Notes under the pieces: model-generated
Databases searched by the model: none
What the model was told of the DNA's origin: nothing
What the model saw: only the letters and a program-made list of their open reading frames with translations
In this document: positions 17,441 to 25,170 of the stretch, in pieces
Layout of the letters: each line of letters begins with the position of its first letter
Numbering within the stretch: position 1 is the first letter of the stretch
Source: JAICUY01 sp035708065
GTDB lineage: Bacteria; Chloroflexota; Limnocylindria; QHBO01
Length of the DNA: 64,000 nucleotides
Direction: 5' to 3'
Assembly: GCA_035708065.1 (NCBI GenBank)
Contig: DASSTC010000049.1
Location: forward strand, 7,613-71,612
Program-made: the position numbers and the translations under genes

Positions 17441-18438
17441 GAGTCGGACTCCTCGGCTAGCCAGGCGGCGGCGTCCGCCGCGAAGTAGGTGATCAGCACG
17501 TCGGCGCCGGCCCGGGCGATGGCGGTCAGGCTCTCGAGCGCAACCGCTCGCAGGTCGAGCCAGCCATTGCGTGCCGCGGCGACGAGCGACGCGTACTCGC
17601 CGGACACCTGGTAGGCGGCGATCGGCAGGGTCGTGCGTGCACGGGCAGCGGCGATCAGGTCGAGGGCCGGCAGTGCCGGCTTGACTATCACGATGTCGGC
17701 GCCTTCGGCGATATCGCGGTCGATCTCGGTGAGCGCCTCCCGGCCGTTCGCCACGTCCATCTGGTACGCCCGCCGGTTGCCCTGCTGGGGGGCCGATTCG
17801 GCGGCGTCGCGGAACGGGCCGTAGAACGCGGAGGCGTGCTTGGCGGCGTAGGCCATGATCGCCGTCTCCTGGCGACCGTCGTCGTCCAGCGCGCGACGGA
17901 TGGCAGCGACCTGGCCGTCCATCATGGCGCTCGGCGCGACGATGTCAGCCCCGGCGCGTCGAAGTGAGACCGCCGTTTCGGCGAGCAGCGGGAGCGTCGC
18001 GTCGTTGTCGACCGTGTCGCCGTGGAGCACGCCGCAATGGCCGTGGCTGGTGTACTCGCACAGGCACACGTCGGCGATCAGCGTCAGCTCGGGATCGGCC
18101 TGGCGCAGCGTGCGCAGCGCCTGCTGCACGATCCCGTCGTCGGCCCACGCGCCCGACCCCTCGTCATCCTTCACCGCGGGAAGGCCGAAGAGCAGGACCG
18201 CACGCACCCCCGCCTGGCGCAGCCGGCTGGCCTCGGCGGGTAGTTCGTCGGGTGACAGCCGAAACTGTCCGGGCATGGCGCCGATCTCCTCGCGCAGCTC
18301 GTGCCCGGTTCGCACGAAGAGCGGCTGCACCAGCATGTCCGGGTGGAGCCGCGTCTCGCGAACCAGGTTGCGCAGGCCGGCCGTGCGCCGCAGCCGCCGG
18401 CCGCGTGCGACAGGGAGCGACCGTCCGGTGATGGTCAT
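17437..18438 (-). CDS. hemB: porphobilinogen synthase HemB
   Basis: Condenses two 5-aminolevulinates to porphobilinogen; 333 residues. The zinc-type cysteine cluster CLCEYTSHGHCG near residue 122 is present. The Schiff-base lysines fit in MAYAAKHASAFYGPFRDA and IVKPALP. RAYQMDVANGREA is also typical. The ATG at 18438 overlaps hemD by 4 nt; the frame upstream is an artefact of GC-rich sequence. Confidence 0.96.
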   Translation of the reverse strand: MTITGRSLPVARGRRLRRTAGLRNLVRETRLHPDMLVQPLFVRTGHELREEIGAMPGQFRLSPDELPAEASRLRQAGVRAVLLFGLPAVKDDEGSGAWADDGIVQQALRTLRQADPELTLIADVCLCEYTSHGHCGVLHGDTVDNDATLPLLAETAVSLRRAGADIVAPSAMMDGQVAAIRRALDDDGRQETAIMAYAAKHASAFYGPFRDAAESAPQQGNRRAYQMDVANGREALTEIDRDIAEGADIVIVKPALPALDLIAAARARTTLPIAAYQVSGEYASLVAAARNGWLDLRAVALESLTAIARAGADVLITYFAADAAAWLAEESDS

Positions 18439-19169
18439 GCAATCGCCCCCATCTCGAAGTGCGCGGCCACCGCGCGCACCAGACCGATGCCCGTGTGCTC
18501 CTCCGCCACGACCGGCACGCTGAATCCGACCTGCTTCGCCTGCCCGGCGGTCACCGGGCCGATGCACAGCGCCGGGATGCGCAGCGCTTCCGCTCGCTCG
18601 CCGGCGTCGAGCAGCGCGAGCAAGCCGCGCACGGCCGAAGCGCTGTTGAACACGATCGCGTCCAGGTTCGTGGCCAGCGCCTCTTGCAGCGGACCGCGAG
18701 ATGCCGGCGGTCCTTCGACGGTTCGGTACGCAATCGCCTCGGTGACCCGGGCGCCCGCGTCGCGCAGCGTCCGGCGCAGCTCGGGCGTGGCCGCGTCGGC
18801 GCGTGCCAGGAGGACGCGCCGCCCCTGGAGGTCACCGAGGCCGGCAGCGATCGCCGCACTGCGGTACTGGGTCGGGACATGATCGACGCGCATCCCGGCA
18901 TCGAGCAGCGCCGCGGCGGTCGTCGTCCCGACCGCCGCGACCCGCACGCCCGGCGGGACGCGGTTGGCCAGGGGCGGGACGGCGTTGGCGCTCGTCACGA
19001 TGAGCCAATCGAACCTCTCCGCGCGTCCCAGGGCGCGGGCCAGCGAGCCGTCGTCGGCGGGCTCGATCGAGATCGTCGGCACGCAGATCGTCTCGAATCC
19101 GCTGCGGCGCAGCCGTTCCCCCAGCGATGCGGCCTCCGGGCGCGGCCGCGTCACGAGCAGCCTGGTCAC
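18435..19169 (-). CDS. hemD: uroporphyrinogen-III synthase HemD
   Basis: Closes and rearranges hydroxymethylbilane to uroporphyrinogen III; 244 residues. HemD is poorly conserved. The start LLVTRPRPEAASLGERLRRSGFE, FDWLIVTSANAV, VAAVGTTTAAAL, RVLLARADAA and FNSASAVRGLL mark the two-domain fold. No fusion to another heme enzyme is seen. It overlaps hemB and hemC by 4 nt each. Confidence 0.93.
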   Translation of the reverse strand: MTRLLVTRPRPEAASLGERLRRSGFETICVPTISIEPADDGSLARALGRAERFDWLIVTSANAVPPLANRVPPGVRVAAVGTTTAAALLDAGMRVDHVPTQYRSAAIAAGLGDLQGRRVLLARADAATPELRRTLRDAGARVTEAIAYRTVEGPPASRGPLQEALATNLDAIVFNSASAVRGLLALLDAGERAEALRIPALCIGPVTAGQAKQVGFSVPVVAEEHTGIGLVRAVAAHFEMGAIA

Positions 19170-20083
19170 GCCGCTGCCTCGTCGAGCCGTCGTGCCGCCT
19201 CGGACACCACGCCTGCGCCGTCCTCGGCGCGGCCATCCACGTCGATCCGGACAAGGTGCCCGTCGGGCAGCTCGTAGGCGGCTCGCAGCCGCAGCCGCGC
19301 GGCGCGCACCTCGCCGAGGGCACCGAGCGGTGCCAGGCAGCCACCGCCGACGGTCGCCAGCAGTGCGCGCTCGGCGCCGACCGCAGTGCGTGTCGGCTGA
19401 TGGTCGACGCCCGCGAGCCGTTCGCGGAGGGCCGCGTCGTCCGCTCGGATCTGGAGCGCCAGCGCGGCCTGTGCCGGCGCGGGCAGCATGATCTCGAACG
19501 GCAGGAGCGCCGCGCTCGGGATGGGGATCCCGAGCCGCTGCAGGCCGGCCGCCGCGAGCAGGAGGCCGTCGAACTCGCCGGCGCGGAGGCGGCGCAGCCG
19601 GGTCTCGACATTGCCGCGGATCGGGATGGCGACGAGATCCGGGCGGACCGCAGCCAGCTGAGCGGCCCTGCGCGTGCTGCTCGTGGCGATGCGCGCGCCG
19701 AACGGCAGGTCATCGAGCGCGGCGTCGGTGGCGGTGAGCAGCGCGTCGCGCGGATCGCCGCGCTCGAGCACCGCCCCGATGAGCAGGCGGGGATCGGTCG
19801 CGGTCGGCAGATCCTTGTACGAATGGACCACGACGTCGATCTCGCCGGCGAGCAACAAGCGCTCGAGATCCGAGGTGAACTGCCCGTCGGTGAGCTCCCA
19901 GCGGCCGCCGGGGCGTCGCTCGCTGAGGACATCACCGCGCGTTCGGACCGGTACCGGCTGCATCGGTCCCAGGCCGCCGGCGGTCATCGCGGCACACGCG
20001 ATCTCGGTCTGCGCCAGCGCCAGCCGGCTGCCGCGGGTGCCGATGCGCAGCGTCCGTGGAGCGATCGGTGTGGCGGTCGTCAT
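19166..20083 (-). CDS. hemC: hydroxymethylbilane synthase HemC
   Basis: Joins four porphobilinogens; 305 residues. LRIGTRGSRLALAQTE near residue 10, VHSYKDLPT with active-site Asp/Lys context, and STRRAAQL and RGNVETRLRRL for the basic pocket are present. The dipyrromethane cofactor cysteine is in GGGCLAPLGA near residue 240. I chose the ATG at 20083, which overlaps hemA by 4 nt. Confidence 0.95.
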   Translation of the reverse strand: MTTATPIAPRTLRIGTRGSRLALAQTEIACAAMTAGGLGPMQPVPVRTRGDVLSERRPGGRWELTDGQFTSDLERLLLAGEIDVVVHSYKDLPTATDPRLLIGAVLERGDPRDALLTATDAALDDLPFGARIATSSTRRAAQLAAVRPDLVAIPIRGNVETRLRRLRAGEFDGLLLAAAGLQRLGIPIPSAALLPFEIMLPAPAQAALALQIRADDAALRERLAGVDHQPTRTAVGAERALLATVGGGCLAPLGALGEVRAARLRLRAAYELPDGHLVRIDVDGRAEDGAGVVSEAARRLDEAAA

Positions 20084-21234
20084 CGTGCCTGGGCCTGCCG
20101 TCGCAGCCGAACCGTCTGGTCGTGCAGGAGCTCGTTGACGAGCGCGATCGTCATGCGTTCCACCTCGGCAAGCTGGTCCTCCGCCAGGTCGCCGTGACCG
20201 CGAAGCCGATCCAGGTGCCGTCGCCGCGCGTCCTCGGCGGCGCTCCGCAGCTCGACGATGCGCCCGGTGGCGGTGCGCTCGGCGAGCCACGCGACGAACC
20301 GGTCGCGTTCGTCGGCGAGCTCGGCCCGCAACCGGCGTTCGACAGCGGCGGGCAGGGCGTTCGTCGCGTGACCCAGCCGGTCGAGGTCGACGAGCCGCGC
20401 GCCGAGGACCGGTCGCAGCGCCGGGTCCACGGCCGAAGGCGCGCAGAGGTCGACGACGAGGCCGCGCGATCTGCTGCTGCGCAGCAACGGGCCGGCGGTT
20501 CGCGTGGCGAGGACGATCACGCCGGGATCGGCGCCCGTCTCGGCCCCGGTCTCGAATGCGCTGTCGAGCAGCATCCCGCGGTGCGGGCCACCGGGCAGCA
20601 TGTTCGCCAGCTGTTCGGCGCGCTCCGCCGAACGCGAGGCGACGGTGCACCGCGTTCCCGCGGCGGCCAGCCCTGCGGCCACCTCGCGCGCGACGATGCC
20701 GGTGCCGACGATGAGCGCGGTCTCATGCGCGCCGTGCCCCGCGATCCAGGCCAGGGCGCGCTGCGCCAGCGATCGATCGCCGCCGGGCAGCGCCGAGGAG
20801 CGCACGTGCTTCCCGAAGCGGAGGGCCCGACGCATCAGCTCGTTGAGGATCGGCCCGGTCTCGTGGCGGGCGAGTGCGGCGGTGTACGTGTCACGCACCT
20901 GGCCGAGCAGCTGCTCCTCGGCGACGACCGCGGAGTCGAGCCCGGCGACGACGGTGAGGACGCGCTCGACGGCATCGGCGCCACGAACGGCAGGCAGGGC
21001 CACGTCCTGTTCGCCGCTGTCGAGCACGGCGAGGAGCTCGGCACGGTGGCAGGTGTGCAGCAGCAGCCGCTCGGCAACACCGTCGCGGAGGGTGGCCAGG
21101 TGGTCGGCCAGGTGCTCGCGATCATCGGTCGGGAGGTCGTGGAAGGTGCCCGCGATGACGACCAGGCGGTCGAGATCGGTGCCGGGCGCGGAGGTTGGCG
21201 GCCGATCCATATCGGTCAGGGGGTGATGGGACAA
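20080..21234 (-). CDS. hemA: glutamyl-tRNA reductase HemA, divergent
   Basis: First committed heme enzyme, reducing Glu-tRNA to glutamate-1-semialdehyde. It is 384 residues from a TTG at 21234; an ATG eight codons later is possible. The catalytic Cys sits in HTCHRAELL, where most family members have TCNR. AEEQLLGQVRDTY replaces the usual GExQILGQV. The NADPH-domain glycine motif is VGTGIVAREVAAGL, and the C-terminal dimer helix is present. It is the first gene of the heme operon. Confidence 0.88.
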   Translation of the reverse strand: MSHHPLTDMDRPPTSAPGTDLDRLVVIAGTFHDLPTDDREHLADHLATLRDGVAERLLLHTCHRAELLAVLDSGEQDVALPAVRGADAVERVLTVVAGLDSAVVAEEQLLGQVRDTYTAALARHETGPILNELMRRALRFGKHVRSSALPGGDRSLAQRALAWIAGHGAHETALIVGTGIVAREVAAGLAAAGTRCTVASRSAERAEQLANMLPGGPHRGMLLDSAFETGAETGADPGVIVLATRTAGPLLRSSRSRGLVVDLCAPSAVDPALRPVLGARLVDLDRLGHATNALPAAVERRLRAELADERDRFVAWLAERTATGRIVELRSAAEDARRRHLDRLRGHGDLAEDQLAEVERMTIALVNELLHDQTVRLRRQAQAR

Positions 21235-21275
21235 AGGCTGGATCCCGCTGACGGGTGCAGAGCTGGTGGCTCGCC

Positions 21276-21305
21276 AGCCTAGGCAGGGCGCCGGCCGAGG
21301 GTCAA
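21276..21305 (-). promoter_or_regulatory. probable promoter of the heme operon
   Basis: Minus strand: TTGACC (21305-21300), 18-bp spacer, TAGGCT (21281-21276). The start would be near 21269, giving a leader of about 35 nt before the hemA TTG. No strong Shine-Dalgarno sequence is visible. Confidence 0.4.
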
Positions 21306-21550
21306 ACCTAAGTCATAGATTTGCGGCTTTGTGCGGAGATTCGGCCGGGCGGCCGTTCGCTGGCCGTGAACCCTCCGGATGCATGTCAGGCGTGCACGAC
21401 GCACCCCGGAGTGCCCTCGAGGCGTTCGGATTCACACGTCCGCGTGCATGCGGGAGGGTGCGAGGGCGGTTTGAGCGGGAACCGGCGCACAACGGTCGCG
21501 TGGTGTGCATCGGGAGGATCGGCGCTCCAGGAAGGGAGCGGAGCGAAGCG
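21306..21550. other. non-coding gap between hemA promoter and tRNA-Ala(CGC)
   Basis: No open frame with family features. A short inverted repeat CGCTCC/GGAGCG (about 21524-21541) lies just behind the tRNA 3' end and may stop or trim its transcript, but it has no T-run. TGCAC-containing short repeats occur at about 21381-21510. I see no riboswitch here. Confidence 0.4.
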
Positions 21551-21626
21551 TGGTGGAGATGAGGGGACTCGAACCCCTGACCCCCGCGATGCGAACGCGG
21601 TGCTCTCCCAGCTGAGCTACATCCCC
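21551..21626 (-). tRNA. tRNA-Ala (anticodon CGC)
   Basis: A 76-nt cloverleaf with encoded CCA. Acceptor GGGGATG pairs with CATCTCC. D-arm AGCTCAGCTGGGAGAGC, anticodon arm CCGCG-TTCGCAT-CGCGG with anticodon CGC, and T-arm GGGG-TTCGAGT-CCCC are intact. A TATACT -10 lies at 21644-21639 on the minus strand. The matching -35 position falls inside the SOS box shared with the divergent imuA promoter. Confidence 0.95.
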
Positions 21627-21651
21627 GGGCCGCCGGGAGTATAACAAAGCC

Positions 21652-21680
21652 TTGCTGCTAGAACATCCGTTCTATATGAT
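21652..21680 (+). promoter_or_regulatory. imuA promoter, leaderless
   Basis: TTGCTG (21652-21657), 17-bp spacer, TATGAT (21675-21680), then six bases and the ATG at 21687. The transcript should begin at or next to the start codon. The SOS box fills the spacer. Confidence 0.7.
21659..21676. promoter_or_regulatory. SOS box (LexA operator) of imuA-imuB
   Basis: TAGAACATCCGTTCTATA, a perfect palindrome core GAAC-N4-GTTC of the Gram-positive LexA type. It covers the imuA promoter spacer and, on the other strand, the -35 position of the tRNA-Ala(CGC) promoter. The identical 18 bases occur before dnaE2 (29668-29685). Confidence 0.85.
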
Positions 21681-21686
21681 CGACCG

Positions 21687-22484
21687 ATGCACACGCAGGC
21701 TGCCCGTCCTCTCACCGATGTCCTCGAGGCGCTGCGCGAGAAAGGCCTGCGCAAGGGGGTCGGACCGATGCCCGGGCAGGTCGACGGGCCGTCGATCTCC
21801 ACCGGCCATCCTCGGCTCGACGACGCGCTGCGCACCGGCGGCTGGCCTCGCGGCTCCCTCGCCCTGCTCGATGCGCCGCTCGGCAACGGCGCGACCTCGC
21901 TGGCGCTCGCCTCGCTGGCCGCCTGCCAGGCGGCCGGTGGCCTCGTCGCCTGGCTCGACCTCGAGGGCAGCTTCGACCCGTCGACCGCTGCCCGTGCGGA
22001 CGTCAACCTCGAGTGGCTGCTGCTGGCACGTCCGCGTGACACCGGCGAGGCGGTGGAGCTCGCCGCCTGGCTGGCACGCACGCGCCTGCTCGACGTCGTC
22101 GTGCTGGACCTGGGCGTGGCGGCCGTCGCCTCACGGACGCTGTCACGGCTGCCGGAGCTGCTGACCCGCTTCGGCGGCATCGTCCTGGCGCTGGCTCCCG
22201 CCGCCCGCGAGACCGTCGCCGGCGTCGCCGGGATCCGCGTCATGCTCGAGCGTCGGGCCTGGCTGTCGGTCGGCCGTGACGTGGTTGGGGAGCGGGTCGA
22301 GGCGATCGTCGCGCGTCACCGCTGGGCACTGGCCGGCGCCTCGACCGAGCTCGACCTGTGGTTCAGTGAAGGCCGGCGCGTCGACGCGCTGCTTCGGTCG
22401 CTGGCTTCGCCAGTCGCCGCCCGCGACCTCGAGCACCTGCGACCGATCGACCAGCAGCCTGCCCTCCGCGTCCTCTCCGCATGA
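21687..22484 (+). CDS. imuA: ImuA, RecA-like mutasome protein
   Basis: RecA-related accessory factor of the ImuA-ImuB-DnaE2 translesion mutasome; 265 residues. The start HPRLDDALRTGGWPRGSLALLDAPLGNGATSLAL resembles the RecA/ImuA core, but the Walker A is degenerate (APLGNGATS instead of GxxGxGKT), which suggests weak or no ATP use. WLDLEGSFDP and VVLDLG follow. It has a leaderless start below an SOS box and overlaps imuB by 4 nt. Confidence 0.85.
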   Translation: MHTQAARPLTDVLEALREKGLRKGVGPMPGQVDGPSISTGHPRLDDALRTGGWPRGSLALLDAPLGNGATSLALASLAACQAAGGLVAWLDLEGSFDPSTAARADVNLEWLLLARPRDTGEAVELAAWLARTRLLDVVVLDLGVAAVASRTLSRLPELLTRFGGIVLALAPAARETVAGVAGIRVMLERRAWLSVGRDVVGERVEAIVARHRWALAGASTELDLWFSEGRRVDALLRSLASPVAARDLEHLRPIDQQPALRVLSA

Positions 22485-23701
22485 TCGATGCGCGCCTGCT
22501 GGCCCTGGTCTGGCCCGACCTCCGCCTGGCCGATGCCGACGTAGCGCCCTTCCAGCCGATGCTCGACGCGCTCGACGACCTCTCCCCGAGGATCGAGGCG
22601 GTCGACGTCGGGGTGGCGCTGGTCGATATCACGGGCCTCGGAGCGCTCTTCGGCAGCGAACGCCGGATCGCGGCACGCGCCGCAGCGCTGGCCCGCGAGG
22701 TCGCGCCGCTGGACGTCCGGGCCGGGATTGGCGACAACCGCTGGCTGGCGGTGCTCGCCGCGCGCCTCGGCCTGACAGGGGACGCGCCGCTGCGCATCCT
22801 CGATCGGTCGGAGCTTCCCCAGCTCCCGCTCACCCTGCTGCCGGCCGATCCGGCGACGCGCCAGCGCTTCTCGCTCTTCGGGCTGACGACCTTCGGGCAG
22901 CTGGCGGCATTGCCACGCTCGGCGGTCGGTGCGCAGTTCGGCGCGACCGGCGAGCGGCTCCAGCAGCTCGCGCGCGGCAACGACCCGCGGCCACTCGTCC
23001 CGCGCCGGCGTCCCGAGCGCCTCGTCGCCGAGCGCGCCTTCGAGCCGCCGCTGAGCGACGTCGGCGCGGCCGGTCTGGCGCTTCGCGCGCTCGTCACCGA
23101 GCTCGTCGACCGGCTGCGCGACCGCCACCTGGCGCCCGGACGCGCTGCCCTCGAGCTCGAGCGCGAGGATGCGGCACCGCTGCGCATCGAGCTTGCCTTC
23201 CCGCAGCCGGCGCTCGAGCCGGACTGGATCGCGCGCCTCCTCCTGTCACGCCTGGAGGCCGCGGCCCGTGGGTCCTTGCCAAACTTCAATCAGGACCGGC
23301 CAAGGCCGCCGGACCGGTCGAGTCAAGGACAGATGCAGGCACAGGAACTGGGCAAATCTATGCCGCACAGTCGGCATCGGCCCGATACCGCCGGCCCCAA
23401 CCGGCCTAAGCCCGCTGTGGTCGGAGTTTGGCAAGCAGGCGACGACGAGCCAGGCGACGACGAGCCACAGGACGAGCCACGCATCGTGGGCATCGGTCTG
23501 GCCTTCGACCGGCTGAGCGACCCGCAGAGCCGCCAGCTGGCCGCCTTCGAGCCGCAGGCCGGTCGCTGGGAGGAGCTGCGCTGGTCGCTGGAGCGGGTGC
23601 GCGCGCGGTTCGGCGACGGCCGCCTGTGGCGTGCCGAGCACGTCCGCCCGAGCGCGTCGCTCGCCGAGCAGCGGTCGCGCCTGGTCGACATCGGACCATG
23701 A
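22481..23701 (+). CDS. imuB: ImuB, Y-family-like mutasome protein with an inserted element
   Basis: Non-catalytic Y-family polymerase relative that links DnaE2 to the beta clamp. It has 406 residues. It starts ARLLALVWPDLRLA, has VALVDITGLGALFG, the GIGDNRWLAVLAAR palm segment, and RFSLFGLTTFGQLAALP helix-hairpin-helix region near residue 130, and lacks the acidic catalytic residues, as ImuB does. Residues about 266-319 are encoded by a 159-bp mini-element with inverted ends, followed by an acidic DDEP repeat. The native chain continues at PRIVGIGLAFDRL. Overlaps imuA and the DUF6504 gene by 4 nt each. Confidence 0.88.
   Translation: MIDARLLALVWPDLRLADADVAPFQPMLDALDDLSPRIEAVDVGVALVDITGLGALFGSERRIAARAAALAREVAPLDVRAGIGDNRWLAVLAARLGLTGDAPLRILDRSELPQLPLTLLPADPATRQRFSLFGLTTFGQLAALPRSAVGAQFGATGERLQQLARGNDPRPLVPRRRPERLVAERAFEPPLSDVGAAGLALRALVTELVDRLRDRHLAPGRAALELEREDAAPLRIELAFPQPALEPDWIARLLLSRLEAAARGSLPNFNQDRPRPPDRSSQGQMQAQELGKSMPHSRHRPDTAGPNRPKPAVVGVWQAGDDEPGDDEPQDEPRIVGIGLAFDRLSDPQSRQLAAFEPQAGRWEELRWSLERVRARFGDGRLWRAEHVRPSASLAEQRSRLVDIGP
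23276..23434. repeat. mini-element with inverted ends, copy 1 (inside imuB)
   Basis: 159 bp, open in the imuB frame. The left end TTGCCAAACTTCAA and the right end AGTTTGGCAA form an inverted repeat that matches at 20 of 29 positions from GCCAAACT inward. The right part codes PKP-V--VWQ. The only other copy I see is in dnaE2 (31623-31800), with matching ends. Confidence 0.75.
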
Positions 23702-23952
23702 CCAGGCTGTATGCGGACCATCCGCTGGTCCAGGTCGAGACCGATGCCGCCGGGACGCCGACCCGCCTGCGGATGGACGGCATCGGTCATGGGGAGGTGG
23801 GGATCTGCAACCGCTGGCGCGTCGACGACGACTGGTGGCGCGCCCCGGTCGCGCGGCTCTACTTCAAGCTGGTGACGCGCGACGGCCTGCTGTGCACGAT
23901 CTTCCTCGACGAGATCCGCGGCACCTGGCACCTCGAGCGCATCTTCGACTAG
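23698..23952 (+). CDS. DUF6504-like small protein of the mutasome operon
   Basis: An 84-residue protein; the start ATG at 23698 overlaps the imuB stop by 4 nt. Many aromatic residues (CNRWRVDDDWWRAPVARLYFKL, TWHLERIFD) fit the DUF6504 family, whose members I know to lie next to imuB or dnaE2 in actinobacteria. Its role in translesion synthesis is unknown. It is surely part of the SOS-controlled operon. Confidence 0.75.
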   Translation: MTRLYADHPLVQVETDAAGTPTRLRMDGIGHGEVGICNRWRVDDDWWRAPVARLYFKLVTRDGLLCTIFLDEIRGTWHLERIFD

Positions 23953-24689
23953 GCCGATGACCAGGCAGATGCGATGAGCGCCAGCCCGAGGATCGCCACC
24001 AGCACGAACACCGAGCGCCGGAAGACCGGCTCGGGCAGGCGCCGCAGGATCGGTCCGCCGAGCAGCGTGCCGGCCAGCACGCCGATCGCCGCAACGACGA
24101 CCACCGGCCAGTTGCCGAGCATCTCGCCGCCGCCGGTCGCCAGGTAGACCGGGATTCGGGCGAAGTCCACGACCAGCCCGATCGCCGTGGCGGTGGCCAC
24201 CACCGCGCGGCCGTCCATCGGGAAGTGGAGCAGCGCCGCGGAGCGGATCCCGCCCTGGTTGCCGACCAGCCCGCCGAAGCCACCGGAGAGCGCCCCGGCC
24301 AGGATTGCCCACGGCGCGCCGCTGATCCGGAAGCGCCGCGACAGCCCGCTGGCGCCGGAGACGCCGGCGAAGATGAGGAGGATGCCCAGGACGACCGACA
24401 GCAGGGAGCTGCTGGCCGCTGCATGCAGCAGCGCCCCCACCAGGCCGCCCGCTGCGCTCGCCGCGCCGAACGTCAGCAGCACGCGGCGGTCGATCGCATC
24501 GCGCAGCATCCAGGCGCGCAGCGCCGTGGCGGCGACGTGCGGCAGGGCGACGAGCAGCACCGCGACCTTGGTGCCGTAGCTCAGCGCCAGCAGCGGCGTC
24601 AGCATGCTGCCGATGCCGAAGCCGGCGATCGCCGCGACGCCACCCGCCAGGACCGCGACCAGCAGCGTGGCGAGGAGCAGCAGGAGCAT
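23949..24689 (-). CDS. TauE/SafE-family membrane permease
   Basis: A 246-residue membrane protein with about seven or eight helices. The duplicated family motif appears as GGVAAIAGFGIGSMLTPLLAL near the start and LAGALSGGFGGLVGNQGGI near residue 130. Relatives export sulfite, sulfoacetate or other organic anions; the substrate here is unknown. It converges on the DUF6504 gene with a 4-nt overlap. TAGCAT lies 6 nt before the ATG. Confidence 0.88.
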   Translation of the reverse strand: MLLLLLATLLVAVLAGGVAAIAGFGIGSMLTPLLALSYGTKVAVLLVALPHVAATALRAWMLRDAIDRRVLLTFGAASAAGGLVGALLHAAASSSLLSVVLGILLIFAGVSGASGLSRRFRISGAPWAILAGALSGGFGGLVGNQGGIRSAALLHFPMDGRAVVATATAIGLVVDFARIPVYLATGGGEMLGNWPVVVVAAIGVLAGTLLGGPILRRLPEPVFRRSVFVLVAILGLALIASAWSSA

Positions 24690-24695
24690 CGGCCG

Positions 24696-24701
24696 ATGCT
24701 A
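24696..24701 (-). promoter_or_regulatory. -10-like TAGCAT, 6 nt before the TauE ATG
   Basis: Minus-strand TAGCAT followed by CGGCCG and ATG at 24689; a leaderless layout identical to that of the HD-hydrolase gene. Confidence 0.45.
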
Positions 24702-24735
24702 GGCATGTGGCACCGCTCGTGCACCCGGCAAGCGC

Positions 24736-25161
24736 ATGACTGATTTCGAACGGAACCCGGGGGCCATCGACGACCCGAGCGGTCGCGGCGGCCAGGATGT
24801 CGACCCGCACCGCCTGCCGCCCGGCGACACGGCCGATGACGTGGGCGGCCCGGGCGAGCCGGAGGCTGCCGAGCTCGACCTGCCGGGGCCGGACGACCCG
24901 GTGGCGTGGAACTATGTCGAGAAGGGAACGAAGGTCGTCGGCCCGAACGGGGAGAAGCTCGGCAGCGTGAAGGAGATGCTCGGCACCGACGAGGGCATCT
25001 TCCATGGCGTGGCCGTCGATGCTGACGGCCACGGCATCGTGCGCATGGTGCCCGCGGCACAGGTGACGCTGCTCACGCCATCGAAGGTCGGCGTCGCGGT
25101 CGACGCCGACGCGCTGAAGCGTCTCGAGCGCTACGAGCCGCCGTCGACCGTCACCGTCTAG
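24736..25161 (+). CDS. PRC-barrel-like protein
   Basis: A 141-residue soluble protein. The first half (to about residue 60) is Gly/Pro/Asp-rich and disordered. The second half, KGTKVVGPNGEKLGSVKEML to AAQVTLLTPSKVGV, is a small beta barrel of the PRC type, found in ribosome-maturation and photosynthetic-reaction-centre proteins and in stress proteins. The function is unknown. It starts a co-directional run of three small genes. Confidence 0.65.
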   Translation: MTDFERNPGAIDDPSGRGGQDVDPHRLPPGDTADDVGGPGEPEAAELDLPGPDDPVAWNYVEKGTKVVGPNGEKLGSVKEMLGTDEGIFHGVAVDADGHGIVRMVPAAQVTLLTPSKVGVAVDADALKRLERYEPPSTVTV

Positions 25162-25164
25162 CAT
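25159..25164 (+). promoter_or_regulatory. -10-like TAGCAT, 6 nt before the RibD-like GTG
   Basis: TAGCAT overlaps the stop codon of the PRC-barrel gene and stands 6 nt before the GTG at 25171. No Shine-Dalgarno sequence fits between. Confidence 0.45.
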
Positions 25165-25170
25165 CGCGGC

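Noticed and set aside
21306..21550. Riboswitch before the heme operon
   Set aside because: The gap lies upstream of the likely hemA promoter; I could not find a known aptamer pattern.
23276..23434. Intein or retron-like element in imuB
   Set aside because: Too short (53 codons), with no splicing motifs and no nuclease.
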